A stretch of DNA of 64,000 nt from Lysobacter helvus (lineage in GTDB: Bacteria > Pseudomonadota > Gammaproteobacteria > Xanthomonadales > Xanthomonadaceae). This document shows, piece by piece, positions 32,825 through 42,272 of the stretch. Below the pieces are notes generated by a model, which saw nothing but the letters and a program-made list of their open reading frames with translations, was not told the DNA's origin and did not search any database. A program made the position numbers and the translations under genes. Each line of letters begins with the position of its first letter. Position 1 is the first letter of the stretch. The stretch spans positions 1,116,001-1,180,000 of the forward strand of contig NZ_AP024546.1 of the NCBI RefSeq assembly GCF_018406645.1, read 5' to 3'.

Positions 32825-33295
32825 ATGACGGCCTACCTGCTCGTGAAATGGATCCACGTGCTGTCGTCCACGCTGCTCTTCGGCACGGGCCTCGGCATCG
32901 CGTTCTTCTTCTGGATGGCGCACCGGCGCGGCGATGCGAAGGCCATCGCCGACACCGCACGCACGGTGGTCATCGCCGACGCGTGCTTCACCGCGCCCGC
33001 CGTCGTCGTGCAACTCGCGAGCGGCCTGTGGCTCGCGCATGCGCTGGGCATGCCGCTGTCGGTGTACTGGGTGCGCAGCGCCCTGTTCCTGTTCGTGTTG
33101 GTCGGCGCGTGCTGGTTGCCGGTGTTGTGGTTGCAGGTGCGCGCGCGCGATCTCGCGCGGCACGCCGCGCAACACGACGCGCCGCTGCCGCCGGCCTACC
33201 ACCGCGCGATGCGGTGGTGGTTCTGGCTGGGATGGCCTGCGTTCGCGTCGGTCATGGCGATCTTCTGGTTGATGATCGCCAAGCCGGTGGGCTGA
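32825..33295 (+). CDS. DUF2269 integral membrane protein
   Basis: 156 residues, four membrane helices. The first holds [19 protein letters not shown], the DUF2269 signature with a conserved His that may bind haem or metal. Usually found next to SDR/DoxX fusions, as here (1-nt gap), so the two probably work together at the membrane. Confidence 0.85.
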   Translation: MTAYLLVKWIHVLSSTLLFGTGLGIAFFFWMAHRRGDAKAIADTARTVVIADACFTAPAVVVQLASGLWLAHALGMPLSVYWVRSALFLFVLVGACWLPVLWLQVRARDLARHAAQHDAPLPPAYHRAMRWWFWLGWPAFASVMAIFWLMIAKPVG

Positions 33296-33309
33296 CTCAG
33301 GGCTTGGCG
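33277..33309. terminator. Hairpin enclosing both stop codons of a convergent pair
   Basis: CGCCAAGCC (33277-33285) pairs perfectly with GGCTTGGCG (33301-33309). The 15-nt loop holds the stop codons of the DUF2269 gene and of the opposite cupin gene. There is no T tract. Confidence 0.5.
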
Positions 33310-33806
33310 TTGCGCGGATCGTCCTTCGGATCGACGTAGGTGATCTGGAACGGTCCAGTCGAGACCACCTGCACGACAGCGCCGCCCTTCGTCGACGCGG
33401 CGTGCTGCATCTTCGCGGGCAGGTTGACGTAGTCGCCGGCGACGAAGGCGCCGTCATGCACGTTCGCGCCCTCGCCCATCGACAGGGCGAAGTCGCCTTC
33501 GATCACCGTGACCTGCTCATCCGTGGGATGCCAGTGACGCGGCACCTTGCCGCCGGCCGGGAATTTCAGGCGGATCGTGAACGGCCCGGCCTTGCCGGGG
33601 TCGCCGTAGAGCACGGCGGCCTGCGTGCCCTTCGGCAGGGCCGGCGGCGCCGGGCCCCACTTGGTGTCGGCGGCATGGACCATCGCGTGCGTGTTGGCGG
33701 CGTCGGCCATCGCGGGCTTGTCGGGCGGCGGCGGCTCGGGGGGCGTGGACTGGGCCAGGGCGAGCGCCGGCACCAGCGCGGCGGTGAAGAGCATCGACGG
33801 TTTCAC
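33297..33806 (-). CDS. Exported cupin-domain protein
   Basis: 169 residues. Signal peptide (cleavage near LALAQS), Pro-rich linker, then a cupin with [19 protein letters not shown], where the two His and the Glu are likely metal ligands. The start is the GTG at 33806, because GGAGGAGG precedes it at 6 nt; the first ATG is 12 nt further in and too far from it. Ligand unknown. Confidence 0.78.
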   Translation of the reverse strand: MKPSMLFTAALVPALALAQSTPPEPPPPDKPAMADAANTHAMVHAADTKWGPAPPALPKGTQAAVLYGDPGKAGPFTIRLKFPAGGKVPRHWHPTDEQVTVIEGDFALSMGEGANVHDGAFVAGDYVNLPAKMQHAASTKGGAVVQVVSTGPFQITYVDPKDDPRNAKP

Positions 33807-33871
33807 GGCGTTCCTCCTCCGGGGTGGGGTGTGCGGATCAACGCAGCACGCGCAGACGACCGGCCGCGGGC

Positions 33872-33884
33872 GATAATCCGCCGC
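33872..33884 (+). promoter_or_regulatory. Candidate leaderless promoter of ubiE
   Basis: GATAAT (33872-33877) followed by 7 nt and the ATG at 33885, nearly identical to the hemC element. No ribosome site is visible. Confidence 0.5.
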
Positions 33885-34646
33885 ATGAACGAACCCAGCG
33901 ATTCGCGCGGCACCACCCACTTCGGCTTCCGCGAAGTCCCCACCGGCGAGAAGCAGAAGCTCGTCGGTGAGGTGTTCTCGTCGGTGGCCGGCAAGTACGA
34001 CCTGATGAACGACCTCATGTCGCTCGGCATCCACCGCGCGTGGAAGCGCTACTTCGTCGGCACTGCGCAAGTCGCGCCTGGCGATCGCGTGCTGGACCTC
34101 GCCGGTGGCACCGGCGACATCGCCGCGTTGCTGCGCGATCGCGTCGGCGACGCGGGCGAAGTGGTGCTGGGCGACATCAACGGCGCGATGCTGCGCGTGG
34201 GCCGCGACCGCATGATCGACCGCGGCAGCGTGCGCGGCCTGTCGTACGTGCAATGCAATGCCGAGTCGCTGCCGTTCCCCGACGCGAGCTTCGATCTCGT
34301 CACCATCGCCTTCGGCCTGCGCAACGTGACCGACAAGGACGCCGCGCTGCGCGAGATGCACCGCGTGCTGAAGGTCGGCGGCCAGGCGCGCGTGCTCGAG
34401 TTTTCCGAAGTGCAGGCGCAGTGGTTCAAGCCGCTCTACGACTTCCACTCGTTCAAGGTGTTGCCGAAGCTCGGGCAGTTGTTCGCGCAGGATGCGTCGA
34501 GCTACCAGTACCTCGCCGAATCCATCCGCAAGCATCCGCCGCAGGACCAGCTGAAAGCGATGATGGACACCGCGGGCTTCGTGCGCACGTCCTACAAGAA
34601 CCTCAACGGCGGGATCGTCGCGATCCACACCGGCTACAAGGTCTGA
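33885..34646 (+). CDS. ubiE: Ubiquinone/menaquinone C-methyltransferase
   Basis: 253 residues, normal length. It C-methylates the ubiquinone precursor ring using S-adenosylmethionine. Signatures are [20 protein letters not shown], the SAM site [12 protein letters not shown] and [12 protein letters not shown]. The protein ends [10 protein letters not shown] as in the family. It stands alone, between two oppositely oriented genes. Confidence 0.97.
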   Translation: MNEPSDSRGTTHFGFREVPTGEKQKLVGEVFSSVAGKYDLMNDLMSLGIHRAWKRYFVGTAQVAPGDRVLDLAGGTGDIAALLRDRVGDAGEVVLGDINGAMLRVGRDRMIDRGSVRGLSYVQCNAESLPFPDASFDLVTIAFGLRNVTDKDAALREMHRVLKVGGQARVLEFSEVQAQWFKPLYDFHSFKVLPKLGQLFAQDASSYQYLAESIRKHPPQDQLKAMMDTAGFVRTSYKNLNGGIVAIHTGYKV

Positions 34647-34654
34647 TCGATCAG
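34643..34654. terminator. Palindrome holding the ubiE and TraB stop codons
   Basis: CTGATCGATCAG (34643-34654) is a perfect 12-bp palindrome containing the ubiE TGA and the opposite gene's stop. Without a loop it is unlikely to terminate on its own. Confidence 0.3.
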
Positions 34655-35676
34655 GGCGCCGGCGTCGGCGCCGACACGAGCTTGAACCCCTCGCGCGCCA
34701 GGCGATCGGCGAGCGCCGTGTTGTCCAGCATGCGATCGATCGGCACGAGCGCCAGCACGCGATCGTGCTTCGCCAGCGACTTCAGCACCATCGCGTGCCA
34801 GGTGTCGTCGACCTTCGCTTCCACGTCCTTCAGGTCCACGAACTTCGCCACCGCGCTGTCCAGCCACGGCTTCATGCAGGTGAGGAAGTGGTCCTGCACC
34901 GGCAACGTGCGCAGCGTTTCGAGATCGCCGACGGCCCACGCGTCCGCGCGATCGGCCAGCGTGGGCAATTCGCGCTCGACGCGGCCCATCACCATGCGCA
35001 GGCACGCCACGTCATCCATGGTGCTGGCGTTGTACGCCTTCAGCGCTTCGCGCGGCTTGTCGAGCGTGAGGTTATAGGCGGCGCTTTCGATCGGGATGTC
35101 GCGATCCTTGGCGATGTCGAACACGGCGCGTTCGATGGTGTGCGACGCGGTGAGGCCGGTGCGCTTCGCCGCCGCTTCGAACAACTTGTCGGACGCCACC
35201 ACGGGGCGGAAGCGGTCCGCGTTGCGATCGCCTTTCAGGAACGCATCGCGCAGCGCATTCCAGCGCGCGAGGTCGGCGGGCGGCAGGATGTCCGCCAGCG
35301 TCTTGTCGTCGGGGTTGTAGTCCACCTTGCGCATGCCGGGCAGCATCAGCGCCATCTGGAACAAGCCGGGGTTGGCGGTGATGCGCAATCCGATCGGCGT
35401 CAGCACGGCCTGCGCGCGCGCGACTTCGCGCGTGATCGCTTCCTTAGGCAATTGCTTGTCGGGCAGCGCGGGCGAAAGCGTGCCGAGGATGCGCAGCGTC
35501 TTGCCGTTGCGCTCGAACTCCCACACCGGCACCGCCTGCGGCAACGCGCGCACGGTGACGGCGGGCAGCGCGGCGGGTGCCGGCGCGGCGACGGGCGCGT
35601 GTTGCCCCTGCGCGCCGGCGGAGACGCTGGCGAGCAAGCCGCACCACACGATCCACTTCACGCGCCGGGTTGCCAT
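34651..35676 (-). CDS. TraB/GumN family protein
   Basis: 341 residues with a signal peptide (cleavage near VSAGAQG). WEFERNGKTLRILGTLSPAL corresponds to the GxxH-type strand of the TraB/GumN fold, but the usual His is Leu-Ser here. The C-terminal VLALVPIDRMLDNTALADRL matches the family end where HVGAxHL normally sits; the His residues are missing there too, so a metal-dependent activity is doubtful. It overlaps the upstream DUF5916 gene by 19 bp. Confidence 0.78.
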   Translation of the reverse strand: MATRRVKWIVWCGLLASVSAGAQGQHAPVAAPAPAALPAVTVRALPQAVPVWEFERNGKTLRILGTLSPALPDKQLPKEAITREVARAQAVLTPIGLRITANPGLFQMALMLPGMRKVDYNPDDKTLADILPPADLARWNALRDAFLKGDRNADRFRPVVASDKLFEAAAKRTGLTASHTIERAVFDIAKDRDIPIESAAYNLTLDKPREALKAYNASTMDDVACLRMVMGRVERELPTLADRADAWAVGDLETLRTLPVQDHFLTCMKPWLDSAVAKFVDLKDVEAKVDDTWHAMVLKSLAKHDRVLALVPIDRMLDNTALADRLAREGFKLVSAPTPAP

Positions 35677-37922
35677 GCGTAGCTCACCTTGAAGAAGAGA
35701 CTGCGGGAATTGTCGAAGATGTCGCGGATCTCGTCGTCCGAGTAACCGCCTTCGGAATAGCCCGCGTACAACGCGCTGCGCGGGTTGAGCTTGTACGAAT
35801 ACAGCAACTGGCCCGCGACGTCGCGCCCGCGCTGCGGCACGCGCACGGTGTACAGGCCTTGGTTGCGATCGACCTGGCTGCCCTGCACCGACAGGCGCAG
35901 GCGCTGGCGCGGATCGAACTGCCAGCTCACGCGGCCGTCGACGACGCGCGCATCGAACGCGGTGCCGCCGTCGCGACGCAGGCGCTGCTGCGTGTAGTTG
36001 AGGTTGAGGTTGATGCCGCGGCCGATGTCGACTTCCACGAACGGTTCGATCTCGAACACGCGCCCTTCGCGCGAAGCGACCAGGTCGAGGCGATCGCCGC
36101 CTTCGTACGTGCCGCCCACCTTCAGCGACGGCCACGGCGTCACTTCGAAATAGAACGACCAGAAATCCTCGTCGAACAGCTGGTCGTTCCAGAAGCGCAC
36201 GCGCGAACCGCCACCGAGTTCGTAGTAGCCCTGGCGCGACGCGCGCGCGGACAGGTAGCCCTCGACTTCGCGTTCCAGCAGCTGGCCGTCGTAGCGATGC
36301 GTGATGTCCCAGTCGCCGTTGAACTCGATGCGGCTGACGGTGCTGCCCTTCGGCAGGAACCACGTGTGGCCGCCGCCGATCGTCGACTTGTCGTATCCGA
36401 CCTGCGTGATGAAGCCCAGGTCCGACCGGAAGCCCGGATCGATCGCCACGTGAGTCGCGTTGCCGCGCCACGTGCGGTTGCCGTAGCTGTAGTTGAGGTA
36501 CAGCGCGTCGCCCTTCGGTGCGGTGTCGGGTAGCGCGTGGCCGTCGGGATATTCGGATTCGCTGCGCAGCCACTGGCCGCGCAGCGTGTGTTCGTCCTTC
36601 TGGTAACGCGCATCCACGCCGCCGACGGCATTGTGGTAATCGTCGCCGCCGCGGTACGTGGCCACGGCGCCGATGCTGGTGTGCGCGTCGAGGTCGTAGC
36701 GATAGCGGCCGACGAAGTCGGTGGCTTCCTGGTCGAGGAACCGGAACGACGAACCGAGCACGCCCGGCACCAGCAACTGCGTCGTCGCGTCCTGCGCGGC
36801 GATCACGCCGTAGGCCTGCGATCCGTTGCGCCCGGTGACGCGCACGCCGTAGTCTGGATCGGCGATCTGGCGCGTGTAGAGCACCTGCAGCGGCGTGGTG
36901 AAGTAATCCGCGCCTTCGAGGAAGAACGGGCGCTTCTCCGGGAAGAACAACGCGAAACTCGTGTTGAGGTCGAGCTGCGCCTGGTCGGTTTCAACCTGCG
37001 AGAAGTCGGGATTGATCGTGCCGTTGAGCGTGAGGTTGGGGCTCGGCGCCCACGCCACGTCGACGCCGGGTTCGAAGCTGGTGCCGTCGCCATGCCATTC
37101 GCCGTTCGGGCGATCGCGTTCTTCGGCGTCGATGATCGTCAGCGTCGGCGTGATTTCGAGGTTCCTGCCCTGCTTCACGCCTTCGAAGCCTTCCACCTTG
37201 TCGAAGGTGCAGGTCAGGCAGCGCGAACCGCGTTCGACGCGATTGCTGAAGTACTGGTAGCGGAAGTCGCGCGGGCGGATGCGCAGGAACGTCGCGCCCC
37301 AGCGGCGCACGTCGTCGGTGTCGCGGAAGCGCAGCGTGGCGAAGGGGATGCGGATCTCGGCGTCGTAGCCCTGGTCCGTGATGCGCGCGGCGCTGGTCCA
37401 CAGGCCGTCCCAGCTGTCGTCTTCGTTGCCGGTGGCTTCTTCCTTGATCAGGTCGGCCTGCACGCCCAGCGGGTTGACGAAGAATTCGTACGCGCGGCGC
37501 TGGTCGTCGAACGTATCCAGCATCACGCCGACGAAGTCGTCGCTGTACAGCGAATCGCGATCGCGCAGGAACGCGCGCACTTTCGACGGATCCGGATCCT
37601 CGGCGTGGAAGGCGATGACCAGCGCGTCGGTGGTGTACGCGACGCGCACCGTCGTTTTCACCGGCGCGGGCGTGTTGTCGTTGGGCGTCACCTCGAACGG
37701 CAGGTCGATGGTCGCGGCCTGCGCCCAGGCGGCGTCGTCCAGCACGCCGTCCACGACGATGTCCGTGGCAACGCGCGGGATCGCGCGCACGACTTTCTCG
37801 CCCACGGGCGGCGTGCCCGCCGGCGCGGACGCGGCCTGGGCGAGGGCGGTGGACGAAAACGCGGGCACGACCGCGATGAACAGGGCGAGCAGGCGCGCGC
37901 CCTTCAGGGAATTCGGAGGCAT
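35658..37922 (-). CDS. DUF5916 outer membrane protein with a CBM9-like N-terminal domain
   Basis: 754 residues. Signal peptide (cleavage near TALAQAA), then a carbohydrate-binding-family-9-like domain (about 45-220; DIVVDGVLDDAAWAQA) and a long DUF5916 region of beta strands ending in a Trp-rich strand (FFKVSYAWQPGA), probably an outer membrane barrel. LFFPEKRPFFLEGADYF is diagnostic. Function unknown. CATCCT lies 6 nt before the ATG, a weak version of the leaderless pattern. Confidence 0.85.
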   Translation of the reverse strand: MPPNSLKGARLLALFIAVVPAFSSTALAQAASAPAGTPPVGEKVVRAIPRVATDIVVDGVLDDAAWAQAATIDLPFEVTPNDNTPAPVKTTVRVAYTTDALVIAFHAEDPDPSKVRAFLRDRDSLYSDDFVGVMLDTFDDQRRAYEFFVNPLGVQADLIKEEATGNEDDSWDGLWTSAARITDQGYDAEIRIPFATLRFRDTDDVRRWGATFLRIRPRDFRYQYFSNRVERGSRCLTCTFDKVEGFEGVKQGRNLEITPTLTIIDAEERDRPNGEWHGDGTSFEPGVDVAWAPSPNLTLNGTINPDFSQVETDQAQLDLNTSFALFFPEKRPFFLEGADYFTTPLQVLYTRQIADPDYGVRVTGRNGSQAYGVIAAQDATTQLLVPGVLGSSFRFLDQEATDFVGRYRYDLDAHTSIGAVATYRGGDDYHNAVGGVDARYQKDEHTLRGQWLRSESEYPDGHALPDTAPKGDALYLNYSYGNRTWRGNATHVAIDPGFRSDLGFITQVGYDKSTIGGGHTWFLPKGSTVSRIEFNGDWDITHRYDGQLLEREVEGYLSARASRQGYYELGGGSRVRFWNDQLFDEDFWSFYFEVTPWPSLKVGGTYEGGDRLDLVASREGRVFEIEPFVEVDIGRGINLNLNYTQQRLRRDGGTAFDARVVDGRVSWQFDPRQRLRLSVQGSQVDRNQGLYTVRVPQRGRDVAGQLLYSYKLNPRSALYAGYSEGGYSDDEIRDIFDNSRSLFFKVSYAWQPGA

Positions 37923-38209
37923 GCGCGGAGGATGGCGATGCAGGCGTCAATGCGAACGTGCCGGAAGTCGGGTGCCGGGATGGCTTGCGTTCCGGTACGA
38001 ACTTTCTCGCCTCAAGGGCGCATGGGAGGCGCGGGGGCTGCGTGGTGTCATCGCGCCACGTGCCGAGAGCAGCGAGCGCCACCGACCTGCAGGGGTTTCG
38101 AAAGTTCCGCACAGCGCGTTGGTGAGGTTCATCACGTGTTGCGTGCCCTTGCGCAGAATCGCCGCCGCTCGACGCTTCGCGCCGAGTCCCCACAAAAAAG
38201 AGGTTCCGA

Positions 38210-38767
38210 ATGAAGCGTTCCCTGCTTGCCCTGATGCTGCTTGCTGCCGTGCCGTTCGCTGCGTCCGCCGCCGACGGCATTTCCTACAACTACGTGGAAG
38301 GCGGTTACATGAAGACCGACACCGGCGGCGACGCCGATGGTTGGGCGGTCAATGGTTCGTGGGCCTTCCACCCCAGCTTCCATGTCTTCGGCGGTTACAC
38401 CGACCAGAACGTGGACAACATCTACGGCGCCGATTTCGACCAGTGGCACCTGGGCGTCGGCTACAACCACACGCTGTCGCAGAAGGTGGACCTCGTTTCG
38501 CAGGTCGCCTACCAATCGGTCGACTTCGGCGGCATGTCGCAGAAGCACGATGGCTACACCGCCGAAGTCGGCGTGCGCGCCGCACTGACGCCGATGCTCG
38601 AAGGCTATGCGGGCGCGGGCTACGGCGACCTGGAACACAGCAACGGCGAGTTCTACGCCAAGCTCGGCACGCAGGTGAAGTTCAACCAGAACTGGGGCAT
38701 CGCCGGCGACGTCAAGTTCGTCAGCGGCGACACGCAGTGGTTCGTCGGCCCGCGCCTGAGCTGGTAA
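38210..38767 (+). CDS. Ax21-family outer membrane protein, copy 1
   Basis: 185 residues with a signal peptide (MKRSLLALMLLAAVPFAASA) and an eight-strand-type barrel opening with ISYNYVEGGYM, typical of the Ax21 family of xanthomonads. The end is an aromatic strand (WFVGPRLSW). AAGAGG precedes the ATG. The role of Ax21 is debated; it is exported by the general secretory route and linked to outer membrane vesicles. A strong terminator follows. Confidence 0.87.
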   Translation: MKRSLLALMLLAAVPFAASAADGISYNYVEGGYMKTDTGGDADGWAVNGSWAFHPSFHVFGGYTDQNVDNIYGADFDQWHLGVGYNHTLSQKVDLVSQVAYQSVDFGGMSQKHDGYTAEVGVRAALTPMLEGYAGAGYGDLEHSNGEFYAKLGTQVKFNQNWGIAGDVKFVSGDTQWFVGPRLSW

Positions 38768-38822
38768 TCGCACCCACGGGATTCGCGACACTGCTCCCTC
38801 CCCCCTGCGGGGTCGCGAACGG

Positions 38823-38850
38823 AACCCGGCTTCGGCCGGGTTCTTTTTTT
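38823..38850 (+). terminator. Rho-independent terminator after Ax21 copy 1
   Basis: AACCCGGC, loop TTCG and GCCGGGTT, then C and seven T. It is a textbook intrinsic terminator 55 bp after the stop, so the two Ax21 copies are separate transcription units. Confidence 0.9.
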
Positions 38851-38972
38851 GCGCACGCTGAACGGAGTTCCGGCACTAGGCCGAAGGGCATGTTTGTTCT
38901 TGTGAACTTTTTGTTACCGTGCGCCCGCCGCCTAAAAGACGGTTCCAATCAAATCAAGGATTTAGTACCTAA

Positions 38973-39584
38973 ATGAAGAAGACGCTTCTCGCGGCCGCCG
39001 TTTTGGCCGCCGCCTCCTTCGGCGCCTCTGCCGCCGAGAACACCGCCAACACCAACGGCATCAGCTACACCTACGTCGAAGGCGACTACGTTGCCCGCAA
39101 CATGGACGTGGACATGAACACCGACATCGATTTCAAGGGCTGGGGCGTCAAGGGCTCGTACGAAATCGCCGACCAGTTCCACGTGTTCGGTGCGTACAAC
39201 AAGACCAGCAACAACGACTTCATCGACATCGACCTCGACGAAACGCAGCTCGGCTTCGGCTGGCACAAGTCGGTCGCCGACAATGCCGACGCGATCGTCG
39301 AGCTGAGCTGGCTGCGCCAGGGCGTCGACGTGTCGCTGCTCGGCGTGAGCGCCGACGACCACGCTGACGGCTACCGCGCTTCGGCCGGTTTCCGCGGCGC
39401 GTTCAACGAACACGTCAACGGCACCTTCAAGGTGAACTACACCGACGGTTCGGACTTCAAGAGCGAGTTCACCCCGAGCTTCGGCGTGGAAGTGAAGTTC
39501 ACCCCGATGTTCAGCGCGGTCGCCGATGCCGAAGTCGGCAACGGCAACAAGATGTACTCGATCGGCCTGCGCGCGAACTTCTGA
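38973..39584 (+). CDS. Ax21-family outer membrane protein, copy 2
   Basis: 203 residues. Signal peptide (cleavage near FGASAAE), then ISYTYVEGDYVARN, parallel to copy 1, with about eight strands and a C-terminal Phe (IGLRANF). It is more acidic than copy 1, with DVDMNTDID and DFIDIDLDE stretches that could bind calcium. AAGGA precedes the ATG by about 11 nt, and AT-rich DNA upstream suggests a strong separate promoter. Confidence 0.87.
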   Translation: MKKTLLAAAVLAAASFGASAAENTANTNGISYTYVEGDYVARNMDVDMNTDIDFKGWGVKGSYEIADQFHVFGAYNKTSNNDFIDIDLDETQLGFGWHKSVADNADAIVELSWLRQGVDVSLLGVSADDHADGYRASAGFRGAFNEHVNGTFKVNYTDGSDFKSEFTPSFGVEVKFTPMFSAVADAEVGNGNKMYSIGLRANF

Positions 39585-39604
39585 TCGCGTCGTCCCGATG
39601 AAAG

Positions 39605-39633
39605 AAAAAGCCCGGCATGCCGGGCTTTTTTTT
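39605..39633. terminator. Bidirectional intrinsic terminator between Ax21 copy 2 and gpsA
   Basis: A run of A, AGCCCGGCATGCCGGGCT (39609-39626) and a run of T form a terminator that works on both strands and serves both convergent genes. Confidence 0.92.
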
Positions 39634-39635
39634 CG

Positions 39636-40673
39636 TCAGCCGAACAGGCCGTCGGGATATTCGGGTTTCTGGTCGCGCGACAACAGGCGCTGCAGTCCCT
39701 CCGCCGGCGTGATTTCGCCGTGCAACACCGCACGCACCGCGCTGGAGATCGGCAGTTCGATGCCGTGCCGGTCCGCCTGGCGGATCACTTCGTCCGCGGT
39801 CTGGATCGATTCGACGACCTGCCCGATCTCGCGCACGGCGTCCTCGATGCTCTGCCCGCGCCCGAGCGCGAGGCCCAGCCGGCGATTGCGCGACAGGTCG
39901 CCGGTGCACGTGAGCACCAGGTCGCCCAGGCCCGCGAGGCCCATCAGCGTTTCCGCCTTGCCGCCGATCGCGGCGTTCAGGCGCAGCATTTCGTTGAGCC
40001 CGCGCGTGATCATGCCCGCGCGCGCATTGAGGCCGAGTTGCATGCCATCGGCGACACCGGTGGCCACCGCGAGCACGTTCTTCATCGCACCGCCGAGTTC
40101 GGCGCCCAGCATGTCGTCGCCCGTGTAGGCGCGGAATGCGGGGCCGTGCAATGCGTCGGCCACTTGTTGCGCGAAGTCGGGATCGGCGCCGTGCACGGTG
40201 AGCGCGGTGGGCAATCCCTGCGCGACTTCCTTCGCGAACGACGGCCCGGTGACGACGGCGAGCGGCACGCCGTCGCCGAGGACTTCGTTCGCGACTTCGT
40301 GCAGGAAACGCCCGGAGCCCGGTTCGAAACCCTTCGTCGCCCACGCCACGCCCGCGTGCGCGGGCCGGTGCGGCGCGAGCGAACGCAGCGTTTCAGCGAA
40401 GGCGTGCGAAGGCACGACGACCAGCACGAGGTCGCAATGCCGCAAGGCATCGCCGAGGTCGTGCGTGGCGCGCAACGACGCCGGCAATGCGATGCCGGGC
40501 AGGTAGCGTGCGTTTTCGTGCGTGGCGTCGATGGCCGCGACCGCTTGCGCGTCGCGGCCCCACAACACCGTGCGATGCCCGTGCCGCGCGATCAGCGCGG
40601 CCAGCGCGGTGCCCCAGGAGCCCGCGCCGAGGACCGCGATGGCGGGCAGTTGCGCCGGGTCTGCGGTCGCCAT
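39636..40673 (-). CDS. gpsA: NAD(P)-dependent glycerol-3-phosphate dehydrogenase
   Basis: 345 residues. It makes sn-glycerol-3-phosphate for phospholipids. Rossmann motif [14 protein letters not shown], catalytic Lys in [17 protein letters not shown], and substrate-site [12 protein letters not shown]. It lies 6 bp behind secB, the order found in enterobacteria. Confidence 0.97.
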   Translation of the reverse strand: MATADPAQLPAIAVLGAGSWGTALAALIARHGHRTVLWGRDAQAVAAIDATHENARYLPGIALPASLRATHDLGDALRHCDLVLVVVPSHAFAETLRSLAPHRPAHAGVAWATKGFEPGSGRFLHEVANEVLGDGVPLAVVTGPSFAKEVAQGLPTALTVHGADPDFAQQVADALHGPAFRAYTGDDMLGAELGGAMKNVLAVATGVADGMQLGLNARAGMITRGLNEMLRLNAAIGGKAETLMGLAGLGDLVLTCTGDLSRNRRLGLALGRGQSIEDAVREIGQVVESIQTADEVIRQADRHGIELPISSAVRAVLHGEITPAEGLQRLLSRDQKPEYPDGLFG

Positions 40674-40679
40674 GGGCGG

Positions 40680-41204
40680 TCAGGCGTTCCCGACCGTCTC
40701 CGTGCCGCCCAGGTCGGTGCCGCCCGACAGGGCGCCCGCCTGCTGCGCGGCGCGCTGGCGCAGGTTTTCGGCGTACAGGCCGTCGAAGTTGATCGGCTGC
40801 ATGAAGAACGGCGGGAAACCACCGGACTGGATCAGCTGCGACACGTTGGCGGCGGCGTACGGGTACAGCAGGTTGGGGCACTGCGTGCCGAGCATCGCGT
40901 CGATGCCGGCGTCTTCGAAGCCCGCCAGCGTGAACACGCCGGCCTGCTGCACTTCGGCCAGGTACGCGGTCTTGCCCGCGACGTTGCAGGTGAGCGTGAT
41001 GCCGAGGATGACTTCGAACGCGCTTTCGCTCAGGCGCTGCACCTTCTGGTTGAGGTTCATCTGCAGCTCGGGCGCGCCCTGCTCGTTGAACACCTGCGGC
41101 GCGCCGGGCGCTTCGAAGGACACGTCCTTGACGTAGATCTTTTCGACGGTGAACGTCGCGCCGGCCGGGGCCGGGGTGGTGTCGTTGATGATGTCGTCGG
41201 CCAT
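40680..41204 (-). CDS. secB: Protein-export chaperone SecB
   Basis: 174 residues. It holds preproteins unfolded and hands them to Sec[33 protein letters not shown] and [13 protein letters not shown] are family signatures, and the C-terminal half has the usual [20 protein letters not shown] at 41246-41241 is a probable -10, leaving a leader of about 30 nt with GGAG. Confidence 0.97.
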   Translation of the reverse strand: MADDIINDTTPAPAGATFTVEKIYVKDVSFEAPGAPQVFNEQGAPELQMNLNQKVQRLSESAFEVILGITLTCNVAGKTAYLAEVQQAGVFTLAGFEDAGIDAMLGTQCPNLLYPYAAANVSQLIQSGGFPPFFMQPINFDGLYAENLRQRAAQQAGALSGGTDLGGTETVGNA

Positions 41205-41299
41205 GGTGCTGCAACTCCGGAAAGCTTGGAAAAGAGGGCGATTATGGCACGCGACCCGGGGCGTCCCGGGTGGCGCGCGGTGTGTGAATCAAGGGCGGA

Positions 41300-41734
41300 T
41301 CAGCGGCCTTTGACGAGCGGCAGGTCGGCCTGTTGCCAGGCGGCGATGCCGCCGTCCAGCCAGTACACCTGCTCGAAGCCGGCCTGCTTCAGCCGCTTGG
41401 CCGCCGCCGCCGACGCCTGGCCGGTGCGGCACACCGCGACGACCGGCAGCGACTTCGCGTTGGCGAGCTGCTTGTTCTCGGGATCGAACTGGCTCGGCTG
41501 CACGTTCTTGCTGCCGGGGATGTGGCCCTTCTCGAATTCCGCCGTCGAGGACAGGTCCACCACCAGCGCGTTCTCGCGGTTGATCAGCGCGGTCAGCGCA
41601 GCCGGGCGCAGCGCCTTGTAGCTGCGGAACAGGCGCGCGACTTCCATGTAGATGAGCGCGATGGTCAGGCCCACCAGGGCCATCGAGAGCATGGCGTGGC
41701 GGCCGGCGAAATCCAGCAGGGTTTCGAAATTCAC
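41300..41734 (-). CDS. Membrane-anchored rhodanese-like protein (YibN type)
   Basis: 144 residues. One N-terminal membrane helix (14-34) precedes a rhodanese domain with the active-site loop VCRTGQASAA. It should handle persulfide sulfur at the inner membrane. The start is GTG. GACAAT at 41770-41765 is a -10 candidate. In Escherichia coli the order is yibN-grxC-secB-gpsA; grxC is absent here. Confidence 0.87.
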   Translation of the reverse strand: MNFETLLDFAGRHAMLSMALVGLTIALIYMEVARLFRSYKALRPAALTALINRENALVVDLSSTAEFEKGHIPGSKNVQPSQFDPENKQLANAKSLPVVAVCRTGQASAAAAKRLKQAGFEQVYWLDGGIAAWQQADLPLVKGR

Positions 41735-41810
41735 GTGTGGGGGACTGCTTTGAAACGGGCGGGGATTGTCGCCCGCCCGGCTGCTGCGCGCAAAAGGCCC
41801 TTCCGGGCAG

Positions 41811-42245
41811 TCAGCCGCCCTGCCAGAAATCCGGCAGGCCGCCGACCAGCCACCAGGTCCCGGCGACCGGGTCGAAGCGCCAGCGCTCGGTGTAGCGCGT
41901 GGTGCGCTCCACGAGGGTGTGGCGGTTGACCAGGTTGATCTCGACCTCGCGGACGATGTCGCCGTCGGGCAGGGTCTGCGAGGCGAGGTCGTGGTACGCG
42001 GTGACCTGGATCTGGTTGTAGCGCTCCAGTTCCAGGTCGGTCATCGGGTGGGCCTTGCGGTATTCGGGGTCGGCCAGCTGCCATGCGCCTTCGAAATCGC
42101 CCCAGCGGATGGCGGCGGAATAGGCGTACTGCACGCGGTCGATGGAGTTGCGCTTGATGTCGGCGGCGCAGCCGGCGAGCAGGACGCACAGCGCCAGCAC
42201 GAAAGCGCCGGACCAGGTGCGCAGCGTTGCATTGCGGTTCGACAT
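41811..42245 (-). CDS. Lipoprotein of unknown function
   Basis: 144 residues with lipobox VLLAGC near residue 26. The mature part has an NTF2-like look (AYSAAIRWGDFEGAWQLADP; WRFDPVAGTWWLVGGLPDFW). I do not recognise a named family. It lies between the rhodanese and thioesterase genes on the minus strand. Confidence 0.75.
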   Translation of the reverse strand: MSNRNATLRTWSGAFVLALCVLLAGCAADIKRNSIDRVQYAYSAAIRWGDFEGAWQLADPEYRKAHPMTDLELERYNQIQVTAYHDLASQTLPDGDIVREVEINLVNRHTLVERTTRYTERWRFDPVAGTWWLVGGLPDFWQGG

Positions 42246-42272
42246 GCCGTTCTCCTCGGGCGACGGCGAATC

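Noticed and set aside
37923-38209. Possible riboswitch or small gene upstream of Ax21 copy 1
   Set aside because: No riboswitch core motif and no convincing ORF. It appears to be ordinary promoter and leader DNA.
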